Below are positions 49,236 to 60,560 of a stretch of 64,000 bases of DNA, one piece after another (position 1 is the stretch's first letter; each line of letters begins with the position of its first letter). The position numbers were made by a program, and so were the translations under genes. The notes below the pieces were generated by a model. That model made no database searches. It was not told the DNA's origin and was given only the letters and a program-made list of their open reading frames with translations. This DNA comes from Heterocephalus glaber (Eukaryota > Chordata > Mammalia > Rodentia > Bathyergidae). The stretch covers positions 25,069,219 through 25,133,218 of the forward strand of contig NW_004624751.1 in NCBI RefSeq assembly GCF_000247695.1, written 5' to 3'.

Positions 49236-50573
49236 GATCTAGGGCTTCTCTGAGTAGCTGGAACTCTGTGAAGGCCCCTGGTGGATTGCTGTGTGGAGTG
49301 AGGAGACTGCTTGTCCGAGGAGGCCAGAACCAGGGTGCACTGCCTTTCATTCTGTAAGGCTGGCCATGGGGCCAGGTCAGCCTCCAGGGGTCACCTGTTA
49401 CTGAACAAGGGGGGTTGACCTCTGCTGCCCTTTACTTTCCTACTGCTTCATCAGCAGTAGAGCAGGCATGGCCTTGCCCTACTATAACTCGGACACTCTT
49501 CCTCTTTACTTCTCCTGTGGGTTATTCAGGACCAGCTGGATTGTCTCATCCTCCGGAGGACTTTTCTGACTCCCTTTTCTCAGGCCTCGAGTCCTATCAC
49601 TGTCCTCCATCAGGGCTCTCCCAACACTTTGCTCACAGGTCTCTCTCAGTTCCCACCAAGCCCCCTGCTTTTTAATCTGTTTACTTAACTGGCCACTCCA
49701 CTGATTGGGAAGTTCATAGTTGGCCCTTGTCTTTTATGTGCTATGTTTCTGGGCTGTGCTTAATGTTTTCTTATTTTGAGACTTTGCTCTTAGCTCCAGG
49801 CATTTGTCTTCCAGGTGCTGGCCAATCTTCACTGTGTCCTTTTCATTAAAAGAAAAACTATGTAAAACTTTCCTTTTTTCATTCTCTTTTATGGGTTTCA
49901 TTTTATTTTGAGTATTTAGTGTTTGCATTTTGTCCCCATACTTGTAGAATGAGTTTTGGACATAGGAGTCACAGGAGAAGGTCTGGGACGTGCTACCTTT
50001 CCCTGCCATACTCTGTGACCAAGGCACTCAGCGGTGCTGGCTGGGCACACCGTTCAGTTCCTGTTACTTGAAGCAGTATGGCTTCTGAGCTTTGGCTTTG
50101 TTCTTAAGAAGGCTCATTCAAACCCTATTTCATTTTATCAGTAGGCATCTTACCTAAATCGTGAGACATCAGAACTACAAGCCAGAAGAAAAAAATGTGT
50201 ATTTCCTGCATAATTGGGAATGGCTCAAACAAATGACAAATGGAACAAAACAAAATAGCCAATTATAAGTAATATGGGTCTAAGCAGTGTTATGATTGAT
50301 GTGGTTTGGCAGTTGTACAAGATGAAAATACTGCAAAACCACACATGCTGACACTTATTCTGGGTAGCAAGAACACACAGTTAGCATTTTCTTTTGCTTC
50401 TTTGTAACAGTTGGTATAAATTAGTGTTCTGAGGGACCATGGAGAGTTACACAGGAAGTTTAAATGTTTAATGCTCCCCTCCCACCCTCCATTTCTACCT
50501 TTCTTCCTCCCTTTTCTTCCTTCCTTCCTTCTGAGAGCTATACAGGCACAGGTCTTTTTAAACTAATCTTATT

Positions 50574-50681
50574 GGGCCGGGGATTTAGTTCAGTGGTTTT
50601 GCCACCTGCTGTGCAAGCTCAAGGACCCAAGTTCGATCCCTGGTACCAAAAAACAAAAAAACCAAAAAAAATAAAATAAAA
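50574..50681 (+). mobile_element. ID-type tRNA-derived SINE
   Basis: A sense copy: GGGCCGGGGATTTAGTTCAG, GGACCCAAGTTCGATCCCTG, GTACC and a long A-rich tail. The perfect 10-base target duplication TAATCTTATT lies at 50564-50573 and 50682-50691. Confidence 0.95.
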
Positions 50682-52080
50682 TAATCTTATTAAGCTAACT
50701 CTTGAAATTTGTAGGAAAAGATAGATAGATTAACAGATGAAAACATATTCTCTTAAAATCATGATACACTGTTTTTAGCACTGTTACTCTCCAATTATTT
50801 TTGTTATGAAAAATTATTTTTTCATAGAACCATTTTTATCTTTTATTAATATCTACTTGTATTACATTACAATAAAAATAAATAAAAGTACTTTCTCTAA
50901 AATTAATTTAAAGAGTATGGAACAAAGTGCAAACTACAGCTACTTGTAGACAAAATCTAAATGGCATAAATTCAGAGAAAAAATAGGCAAGAAAGATATA
51001 ATGAAAAGGAGGAAAGAAAAAATTAGTGCTACATAAGATTCTGAATTTATATGAGGTTAATAGTTAATAAAATAAGCATGGTATTTAATTAGAAATGAAA
51101 TATTAGCGTATTTATGAAGAATGAGGTAGATATTGTAGGACATCTTTCTTTTATATGTGGTATGGATTCTACTTTTAAAAGTAAATTGCTTAACAGTTAA
51201 GGAACAAGCAACCTAAGAAGGATAGCAGGTGAAGACGTAAGTTCAAGTTTGGGATTTGTTTTACATGAAAAGTTGCAGATGCTTGAGAGAAAAGCAGTAA
51301 TCTATGAAGAGTATCTCATCTGAAGAAAGACACAATATAATTGACATCATTTAGCCCAAGAAGAAGTGTACGATGTAACTTTGGCATGTGAGAACTTACA
51401 CTCAGTATAGAATGTAGTACATGGGCTTAAAAACCTAACACATACAGAGCTGAAATAGACCATGTCGTTGTTAATAAGTGTTAAAATAGGATTGAGGCCA
51501 TACCTTATTAGATAGTATGAAATTTTAAGTTTTTCTAGAGAGTTAGATCTTTTGAAGTCTTTACACATGTATGATTCTTAGACTTATTCTAAAATGCTAT
51601 ATAATACTGTTTGGTGTATAATATTTATGAGTGTTATATTTATTATAGATTTCTCCTTTATTATCATAAATTAACTTTCTTTGTCTAACTTCATGCTTTT
51701 TACTGGGAATGTAATTTTGCTGGATGTCAGTGCCAAGAATACTTTGTTTTTGTTTGCATATAGTTGATTTATCTTTGCTTATAACTTTGCTTTTAACTTT
51801 TTGACATGACCTATGATTTTTTTTCTTGTTGTAGTTATAGTGAACTAATTTGAACTTTTAGTCACACTGACGTCATGATAGACTTTATAGGTCATCTGGA
51901 AAAAGTGATACATTTTGGAAAATAAAACATTTAACATTTTATTAATCAAATAAAGTTTGTAGTAATATTTTTGGCCAGATGATGTTGTCCTCCGTATTTT
52001 AGACACCATTGAAGTAGCCTCTTGTTTCAATGAGAATTAATGATGATAACACAAATACTCAATAATTCCATGAGGCTTTT

Positions 52081-52124
52081 TTTTTTGGTACCAGGGATCG
52101 AACTTGGGTCCTTGTGCTTGCACA
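52081..52124 (-). mobile_element. 5'-truncated ID-type SINE
   Basis: Only the B-box half and tail are present (poly-T, GGTACCAGGGATCGAACTTG, GGTCCTTGTGCTTGC); the A-box head is missing. It is nevertheless flanked by TCCATGAGGCTTTT at 52067-52080 and 52125-52138, so it inserted in this short form. Confidence 0.88.
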
Positions 52125-53531
52125 TCCATGAGGCTTTTTACAATGCAGAATTATTAAATAACTAGTAACCTCTATGAAAGCTATTTATATTACTAGGCCA
52201 GTTACTAACTCTTAGTATCTTAAATAAATGAAAAACAAGAAAATAGAAATGAACGTCTGTGTAAATAATTAAATTGCCTTTGAATATATAACAAGGCAAA
52301 TGAAATAAAAATGTGAAGACATTAAACATGCTGTGCTTTAGTTCTAAGTATTAAAAGTTTTTATTTTTAATTATAGTATAACATGGAATAATTTATTTTT
52401 ATTTATGGAATGCTGTGAAATTATTCTTAAGCCTTTTTAAGGTTCCTAATATAAAACATCAGAATGAAGGCGAACTTCTTAGTGTTTGATCTCTGCTTTC
52501 AGTAATATTGAGTAAAGTTTCTTTTTATTCCAGTTTCCTCATACACTCACATGGAGAAATAGATAAAATTCTTTAAATAATAGTTTATTCTTAAACCAGG
52601 ATATAGGGGGAAAAAGAGAGAAAAAATGATTTTCCAAGCATGGATTCAATAGCTCTGTCATATAGGTTTTAGAGTTTGATCTAAGTTCCACAGTGTGTGG
52701 GAAAAATCACATCTTACATTGGTGATTGTGTCATAGAAAAGGACATGCAGACTGATGTGGTTTCAGGGCCAAAGGATGAGCTAGCTGTTAGTTGGTCTCA
52801 AAGAAGCAACCATGAAATCAGCAGGTTGCATTCAGATTTCTTGACTGGCTCAACAAAAAAGTAAGAAAGAAACCAGTTGGCAGTTTTCAAGCTCCTAGCC
52901 TGGTGGTGAGACTTTGCTATCAGACACTGTGATGTCATTTTCTAGTACCATAAATCAGAATTGGAATCATAATAAATCTGAAGCTGTAGTGATAAGACTA
53001 GCAATATTCATAGTCATTTTCTGCCATTGAAATAGAACTCGTTTCCTCTCAAATGTCACTTCAACAATATCTTGTTTGGTTTTACACTAAAAATGACTTA
53101 GAACATTAAAGCAAGAAGAATACTTAGTAACACAAGTGAATGTTAAACCTATTTCCTTGTTCTTTGTACTGTATATGGCAGACAAAACTTCCAAAGAGGG
53201 CTTTATCTGATAAACTTAAATTAAACAAAAACCTGGTCTACTAATTAAACTGACTGGGATAGTGTAGCCCTCCATGCAATTTGAAAATAGCACCCTGGTA
53301 AAGGTGAATATTGCATTACACACACTGAAATAATCTTATTTCACCCAGCTTTCAGTTATATGGATGAAAGGTCTAACTTCCAGACTTAATATTTTCTCTG
53401 CTAGCTCTGTAGCCATCAAAATTCTATTATTTATTATTTAGTCTGCATCCATAAAGGCTCACATTGCTGTTGGGTTTTTAGTGTTTCCATGAAAGCCAAC
53501 TTGTATAGCTGCATTTTGTTCCTTCTTGTAG

Positions 53532-53664
53532 GTCGATGAGGTCATGCTGACTCTGAAGCAGGCTTTCAGCACGGCTGCAGCCCTGCAGAGTGCCAAGACC
53601 CAGATCAAGCTGTGTGAGGCCTGCCCTATGCACTCTCTGCATAAGCTCTGTGAAAGGATTGAAG
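53532..53664 (+). CDS. TBC1D4: TBC1D4 coding exon 5: PTB2 C-terminal helix
   Basis: Forty-four codons plus one base (phase 0 to phase 1). It starts [20 protein letters not shown], the long C-terminal helix that closes a PTB fold, and continues through [19 protein letters not shown] to ERIE. Acceptor CTTCTTGTAG, donor GAAG/GTACAG. The split glycine codon (G plus GT) is completed at 62322. Confidence 0.97.
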
Positions 53665-53879
53665 GTACAGTATAACTTGGCCTTGCAAAGTGGAGTTTGC
53701 TTTGGCATTTGGGAAATGAGAGTCCCTACTGTCATTGAATAGTTCTTTGTTTCTATAGGAAAGAAGAACCCAGAGAATCATCTTTCATGTCCAGTCAGAC
53801 TTGAGTGGGCTGTCAGTCTCTTCTAGGTGCTTCACTTTCTCTCTCTGTCTCTCTCTCCTTTTTTCCTTTCTGAATGCCC

Positions 53880-53970
53880 TTAAGGAAGGGACCTGTATTT
53901 CCCACAGTTCTTAACTCCCTGCTGTGTGCACAGTGAGAACTGAGCAAATATTTGTTGGACAAATGAAGGG
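53880..53970 (+). mobile_element. LINE-2 3' end remnant
   Basis: GGAAGGGACCTGTATTTCCC and then GAGCAAATATTTGTTGGACA, AATGAAGGG are the terminal L2 words in sense orientation. Confidence 0.45.
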
Positions 53971-54649
53971 AGGCAAAGCCAACACAGTGTGTTTAATTCT
54001 TCTGTTTCCTCTTACGTGGTGATGTGTGTTTACTCTTTTTCTCTAAAAATGTGGAACTGTAGTGAAATTTGCTTGGCTTTTAGGGGCATTTGTGAATGAC
54101 AGATCGTGGAGGTGATAATCATGAAGCAGGTTTTTAAAAAAATGTGTTCTGAGCAAGAGGGAGGGCACAAAGGACCGGTGATCCTATGGCTCATCTTCCC
54201 TTTCTTCTCATTATCTCTCCTAACAAAAAATGTTGAAAACTACTGCACGAAAGGAGAGACAGAATTTAATAAAAGTATATTAAGTGTCTGCTGTGGACCA
54301 GGCGATGTGCTGGGGACTGCGATGCACAAATGTTTGAGATATGGCCTGTGTGCCTAGAAAGATTTCAGTCCAGAGTAGATGACAGGCACTGGGAGTAATT
54401 TAATTCAGCGTAATAGATGGAAAGAGTACAAACTTCAGAACAAAAGAGAAAGATATCTCTACTTATTGTAAATGCAAGATAAAATTTCTGTTCTGTAGAC
54501 AGCAGAATCAGAGGCATATGGCAGCAACAGTGATGAGCAGCAGCGTTACCCACACAACTGCGTGATCTAACGCTACTTCAATTTAATACTCAGATTTAAA
54601 AATTCACAGCCATAATTTTATAGAATGCACATTATTTTGAAAGACATAA

Positions 54650-55590
54650 AATGGAAAAACACAAAAATAGAATAATCTTTTATGTATGATCAAGGGAGCA
54701 TGGTAAATTTCTGTCGGGATTGGGGAGCTGAATTACCAAGGAGATGATGTTGGGACAATTAGGTATCCACAGGGCCAAAAATCTCTTCCACTTATCCAAC
54801 TTAAAAGGCATCCCAGGTAGATCAGGAATCTCAGTGTAAACAAACCAAATATTAAAATCATTAAAGGAAAAAAAGAATATTCTTATTTCTTTTAGTAAGC
54901 TACAAAAAAATGCAAAAACTATTAAAATAAGACTAGCAGATTTGACTTAATGAAAAATTTAACATATTTACACAATAATAACTGCTTATTTCGAAGCAAA
55001 ATAGTAAGCAACAAATGAAGAGATAGCAGATGAATATCCAAAATTTGTAAACACTTTATAAGAAAAAGATACAACTATCCTTTAGACAATTGTGCAAGTC
55101 ATATTAAAAACATTTCTCAGAAAAGGAAATTAAACAGTCCAGTAATGAAAATGAGAAGTTGCTGAATCTTACTTTTTCTCATTTGGAACAATAAGATACT
55201 CATGAGATCAACTATTAGAGAAATTTTAGGGATATTGGTATATTTACGTAATACTTATGAACTGTGAATTGGTATAGCCAATTTCTGGGGGAGAATTAAC
55301 TAATATAAACTAATTAACCTAAAATTGCACGTGCCTTGTTAACCAAAAGTTCCATATCTTGATAAGAAAAAACTTAACATATGTGTGTAAAAGGTGACAT
55401 TTTCATGGTTGTATTATGTAGCTAATGTAATATTGGAAAAAACCTGAAAGTTCATCAATACTATAATTGAAGTATAGTCATATAAAGAAGCAATTGATAG
55501 GAATGAATTTGAACTCTATGTCAACATGATATATCTTAAAATTATATTGTTGAGTGAAAAAATATTTTGCTAAATAGCATGTACTAAGTA
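54650..55590 (+). mobile_element. Old L1 ORF2 fragment
   Basis: The order of words follows the 3' half of L1 ORF2 in sense: ACTTTATAAGAAAAAGATAC, TTTCTCAGAAAAGGAAATTA, TAATATTGGAAAAAACCTGA, AAGTTCATCAATACTATAAT, ATATTGTTGAGTGAAAAAAT. Open frames are absent. Confidence 0.7.
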
Positions 55591-55632
55591 ACTATATATA
55601 TATATGTGTATATATATATATATATGTATGCG
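55590..55632. repeat. (TA)n microsatellite
   Basis: TA tract interrupted by TGTG and TGTA units. Confidence 0.9.
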
Positions 55633-55670
55633 CTATATCTGGAAGAATATATGGAATAATATATTAGTTA

Positions 55671-55700
55671 CAAGGACCCGAGTTCGATCCTTGGTACCAA

Positions 55701-55731
<31 letters not shown>

Positions 55732-55732
55732 T
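55671..55732 (+). mobile_element. 5'-truncated ID SINE with a TA-expanded tail
   Basis: ACAAGGACCCGAGTTCGATC, CTTGGTACC and an A run are the 3' half of an ID SINE; the A-box head is missing. The A tail passes straight into about 20 bases of pure TA. A short imperfect flanking similarity (ATTAGTT / TATAGTT) is the only sign of a target duplication. Confidence 0.75.
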
Positions 55733-56203
55733 AGTTAAAAAAAACTTTGATCTTACAGAGTTACAGAATATTTGCAGAGTTATTATAAATATTCCTCCCC
55801 TGTTGTAACATGTTATATATAGCAGAGTGCCAATAATCAGAACAGGAAATTAACTTTGATGCAGTGCTGTTATACAGAAGAAACACTTCATTTGATCTTT
55901 ATCAGCTTTCTCATTAGTGGCTTTTTGGTTTCAGGATCGAATCAAGGTTCCCCATTGTGTGCAGTTGTTTCATTGCCCTGGTCTCCCACAGCCTGTGTAC
56001 AAGCCTTTCATCAGTTTCTTCTTATCATTTTGGGATGTGAATTAATATCAGTTTATTCAAAGCCTTTTAAGGGGGACATAACACATTTTTTGTCATAAAG
56101 GTACAATATAGGTGTATCAAACCCATGTTCATTCTTTAGAATATTTATATTGATGATTATTAATTTAAATTTTGAGTTTTATATTAAAGTGAGTAATTAA
56201 TAG

Positions 56204-56570
56204 CAAAACCCCTACAAAAATATTGCATTTTTAATATTTATTGAGTGTTTATATAAAAGCATCAAAATTTTCAACATTTGACTTGTTTTTGGTGTACAAA
56301 GTCTAAAAAAGAACATAATAAATAAAAACCTATGTGAAATGCAATGAAAATACCAATGGCACTCTACAAAAAAAATCTTTACTTCATTTATCACACCTGA
56401 GACAGTCATCACATATGACAGCAGCACGTTCCATACACAAGTATCACTTACACTGACAGCATACGTATTATGCTTTCCTGGCAAAAGTAGGACGTACTTG
56501 AGATCTCACTGTTCTGGCTGTTTTGTCAGGAGGTTCTTATTGTATTATACAATGTCTAGTTGACAGGAAC
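56204..56570 (-). mobile_element. Short piggyBac-related element
   Basis: The block is a diverged copy of the 3' end of the larger element at 58243-60560: ATAAATAAAAACCTATGTGA with AATGAAAATACCAATGGCAC matches ATAAATAAAAACCTACATGA with AATGAAAATACCAATAGAAC at about 58340-58380, and the match resumes at CGTTCCATACACAAGTATCA. Between the two matching parts this copy lacks about 240 bases. It therefore looks like a deleted, non-autonomous relative. Ends are not securely placed. Confidence 0.55.
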
Positions 56571-56604
56571 ATAAAATATTAATAAAATAAAATATTAAAT
56601 TCTT

Positions 56605-58242
56605 TTTTTTCATTAAGTTTATTGGTACATTTTAGGTATACAATACAGTTACAGTCATCATTGGGATCTTGTACCTGTACATGATGTATCTTGGTTCTTA
56701 TTTTTTCCCCGTTCACCTGCCCGCCCTTCAACCCCCGCTTCCTTCCCTATTTACAAAAACTTTGTTTCCATTTTTTTCTTTCCTGTATTTTTTCTTTTCC
56801 CTTCTTTTCTGTCCCCTATGTCTCGCTCTTCCCCTACTCCTTTAGACCTTTTCTTCCTGTTTCACAATATCAGTTATACATTTTGATCCTTATTTACACT
56901 TTTAGTTTTTCACACCAGAGAAACTATTCGGTATTTACAGATGTGTGTCCTATTTATTTCACTTAAGAGTATGGCCTCAATGTGCAACCACTTAGCTATA
57001 AATGTTTCTAGTTCCTCGTTCTTTATGGCTGAGTAGCACTCCATTTTATAGAAAAACCACATCTTCTTTTTCCACTCTCCAGTTGATGGGCATTTGGGCT
57101 GTTTTGAAGTTTTAGCTATTACAAACTGTGCTGCTATAAACATAGGTGAGCATACATCACTGTGGTATGATTCTTTTAATTCTTTTGGGAAGATACCCAG
57201 AAGAAAAATAGCTGGGTCAAATGGGACTTCTAATCCTAGTTGTTTGGGGTATCTCCATATTGATTTCCACAGTGGGCACCAGTCTGCACTCCCACCAACA
57301 ATAAAGAAGGGTTCCTTTCTCTCCACAACCCTGCCAGTATTGGTTGATTTCTTGACAGCAGCCATTCTTACTGGGGTGAGGTGGAATCTCAGTGTTGTTT
57401 TCATCTCCATCTCTTGAATGACTGGTGATGTTGAACATTTTTTCATATATTTATTTGCTGCTTTTACTTCTTTGTCTGAGAAATGTCTGTTCATTTCAGA
57501 TGCCCATTTTTGAATTGGGTCTTTATATTTTGGCGGGGGGGGTCTGATTTTTTTTCAATTCTTTATATATTCTAGATAGTAGACCTTTGTCTGAGGAACA
57601 GCTGGTAAAATTTTTTTTCCCACATTGTAGGATGTCTCTTATCTCTGTTGGTGGTTTCTCTTGCAGTGCAGAAGCTTTTTAATAAGATGAGATCCCAATT
57701 GTTGATCCTTTGTGCTAGTTCCCTTGCTACTGAGGGTTTGTTCATAAAGATTTTTCCTATGCCAATATCTTCAAGAGATCTACCTAACTTATCTTCCAGC
57801 AAGTTTAGTGTTTCTGTTTTAATATTTAGATCTTTAATTTATTTCGATTTTAGTTTAGTGCATGGTGAAAGATAGGGGTCTAGTTTTAATCTTTGGCAAG
57901 TTGAAATCCAGTTTTTCCAACACCATTTATTAAAGAGGCTGTCTTTCCTCAAGTGAGGATGGTTGGCTCCATTGTCAAAGATGAGGTAGCTGAGTATGTC
58001 TGGAGTTGTTTCTGTATCTTCTTATCTATTCCACTGATTCTCGGGTCTGTTTCTTTGCCAGTACCATGCTGTTTTTATCACAGTGGCTTTGTAGTATAGT
58101 TTCAAGTTGGGGTTTGTGATACCCCCTCTTATGTCTCTGTTGCCTCAAATTGCTTTTGCTATTCTAGGTCTCTTCTGGTTCCAAATGAATTTTTGGATTG
58201 TTTTCTCTAGATCTGTGAAATATACTGTTGGGGTTTTAAAAC
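56605..58242 (-). mobile_element. 5'-truncated L1 with 16-bp target duplication
   Basis: The minus strand holds a 3' UTR (56605-56909), then the C-terminal part of L1 ORF2: frames at 56910-57494 (containing MECYSAIKNEELETFIAKW) and 57572-57802 (containing NNWDLILLKSFCTARETTN), the L1 endonuclease/reverse-transcriptase protein. At least one frameshift separates the frames, so it is inactive. The copy is 1.64 kb and cut at its 5' end. The 16 bases AAAATATTAAATTCTT at 56589-56604 and 58243-58258 form a perfect target duplication, with the T run (A tail) on the left. Confidence 0.93.
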
Positions 58243-60560
58243 AAAATATTAAATTCTTAATATGTATTGCACATTTAGAATAAACATCAACATTTGCACA
58301 TCAGTTTTTACTTGCTTACAAAACCTAAAAGATAACATCATAAATAAAAACCTACATGAACTACAATGAAAATACCAATAGAACTGTACAACAGAAATAA
58401 CCTTTGCTTCAATTGTCACACGGAAGGCGGTCTTGCGAGCTCATTTGGAGGTTCTAGCAGGGGAGCACATCTCCTTGTATACCCTTGACCAAGGAAATGG
58501 TCCTCCTCTATTGGAGGTGGTCGTCCTTTTCCACTGAGCGTGCAGCTTCAGGAGGGACACACATGGAGTGGTGAAGGAGAAGGGGACAACTGTTTAGCCA
58601 GCCACATTAGCTGTATCAACCCTGGCAGTCAATGGGGTGACAGATGTTCCAGCCAGATCACCTTCATATCCCCAAGGCAGTCTTCATACATGAAAATTTC
58701 ATGTTCCATACCCAAGTAATGCTTATACTGATTGCATGTACATTTTGTCTTCCTGTCCTTTCTTGCAGGGAACAGTTCACATCTTTTTGGTTTTCCTATT
58801 GTCATAGTAGGTCTTTGGATTGCTGGGCCTGCTTGTTCACCTGTCCTCTCACCAGTGTGTTCCACAATTTTTTGGTGTAGTTTCTTGAATACAAACATTT
58901 TTTTTTTCTCTGCCGTAAATGATCTCTTATGAGTTCCAGTCCCAGTAAGAAAATTTCTCCATGGTATTTTGCACTTGTTATTTTCTTTTTAAACTATCAA
59001 ATTATTTATGCCACACATGTTTAGGATTGAGTAAAACATAACCATTGGCCAATGCTTTGTGTTTCAAGTGACATCATAGTTGCTGCATAACTCATCAACA
59101 ACAACTACTCTGTCTTTGGTTTTGTTGTAGAAAGTTTCCATCTCAGACTTCCATTTTGTTGAGGTTTCCCTATCAATATTTTCATCATGGTGCAATGTTG
59201 ACATCAGCATTACCTGTTTGTTTTTCTTTGCAATATATGAGGCCAATGTAAATCTTTCTGAAATCCAAAGATTGTACTATATAGTTCTCTGATTTGAAAT
59301 TGCAGTACTTCATTTGTAATTTCTGCTTTGTTCCTGTGTACAGTTCCTACACTGGTCAACTTGTGCTCTGTGAGAAACCATAATATCTATTAGAAACTGG
59401 TGAACCAATTGTCAAATATTGCATTCTAATTAGTTTGGGAGGTGGGAGCAACAAGCCTGTTCATGGCATCATTCACTGTATTAGTATATAAATAAGGACC
59501 TAGTAGCAGAGTTCCAGGAGAAATTTCTAAATTGAAAGCATAGTAAGTCTTTGCATCTACAAGGGCATAAGTTTTTATGCCATATTTTGAAGGGTTTTTT
59601 TGCCATGCACTCCCTGAAGTTACAGCAGCCATGAAATTCTGCAAGATGTTCATCAATAGTCATGTATTCAGATGGTGTGTAAATTGCTTGGCAATTACTC
59701 ACAAATCTATCAAACAGTGACTGGGTAGCAGCCAGATTATCAGTTTTTTTCTTTTTTAGGGGGTAGTTTTGTCATCAAACTTCAATTTTGAAGGAAACCA
59801 AATCCCTTCAGTGTTGTTGTTATTCTACAGACCTCAAGCCCACACCCATTGCTCTTCCATAAGTCATTTAGTTTACATTCCTTCAGTTACCATGAGAAAG
59901 CCCTGCTAAGTACAGCAGACCTGTGAATGCTTTCAGTTCAGCTAGTGAGTATCATAATAAATACATTTCTGAGTATGGCTATTGGTGTATACAGAATGTT
60001 TTACTTGTGTTTCAGTCTTTGTGTATTTTACATCTTGTAGCATTTCATCTGTTAACAATTTCTAACATTGAATGGGAGTGCTGGCATTCTGTCCAATAGA
60101 TTTCACCCCTGGCAAGGGGTCCTCACTATATTTTTGGACCTAGTTCTAACATTGGATCATTCCATTTGGTTGTGTGACCATTTTTTAACATTTCAACTAG
60201 TCAAATATACACTCACATTGCTTTTTCTTTTGTCATCTGAATCCAAAGAGGTCTGCATTCCCTGTGTCTGTATCAGTCGATTCTTGCTCCATTTCACTGT
60301 CACAGGTACTTTGGTTCACATGGCCAATGTCAAAGTCATCATCATCCATGCACACTACTCTTCTGTTATGAAAACATGTATGTTACTGTAATGGATCATC
60401 TTCATCCATGCATGAGTAAATTGATGATTCATTTTTTACCCGCTCCAAAACTTGTAAATTTGGTTTTCCACGTGTCATTGAACTGAATTGGGCTACTTCT
60501 ACCAGAAAAATTAAAAGAAAACTTTGAAAAAACAAATCCTAGAGTGGTTAGTGTGTATTA
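58243..60560 (-). mobile_element. piggyBac-type DNA transposon fossil
   Basis: This block surrounds the broken piggyBac-family transposase read on the minus strand, with 3' non-coding sequence at 58243-58630 and 5' sequence beyond 60478. Terminal inverted repeats and the TTAA target site could not be identified with certainty. Homology to the piece at 56204-56570 reaches to the target site of the L1, so that L1 landed at or in the 3' end of this element. Confidence 0.75.
58629..60478 (-). pseudogene. piggyBac-family transposase pseudogene
   Basis: Fragments appear in transposase order on the minus strand. The likely start is ATG at 60478 (MTRGKPNLQVLERVK, then an acidic stretch with an in-frame stop at about codon 32). 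Next is MTIDEHLAEFHG (first catalytic Asp, codon at 59652-59654), then, after a frameshift, KYGIKTYALVDAK, then DNWFTS (59396-59413, second catalytic Asp at 59411-59413). SYIAKKNKQVMLMSTLHHDE and a TFYNKTK segment follow. The Cys/His-rich C-terminal domain (CTCNQYKHYLGMEHE) ends it. In the usual GGVD motif the sequence reads DRVV, so the third catalytic Asp appears replaced by Val (codon 59103-59105). Stops, frameshift and this change make it inactive. It is unlike the domesticated PGBD genes in having no long open frame. Confidence 0.85.

Larger units (their letters stand above)
47202..53531 (+). other. TBC1D4: TBC1D4 intron 4
   Basis: Starts GTAAGT and ends CCTTCTTGTAG. It contains an L2, a diverged ID copy, a clean sense ID SINE and a 5'-truncated ID copy. 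The 166-codon frame at 47560-48060 lies in pyrimidine-rich intron sequence and matches nothing. No element is recognised in 50.7-52.0 and 52.2-53.5 kb. Confidence 0.9.

Noticed and set aside
60068..60391. 107-codon plus-strand frame
   Set aside because: It is antisense to the N-terminal part of the piggyBac transposase fossil, which has recognisable motifs on the other strand.
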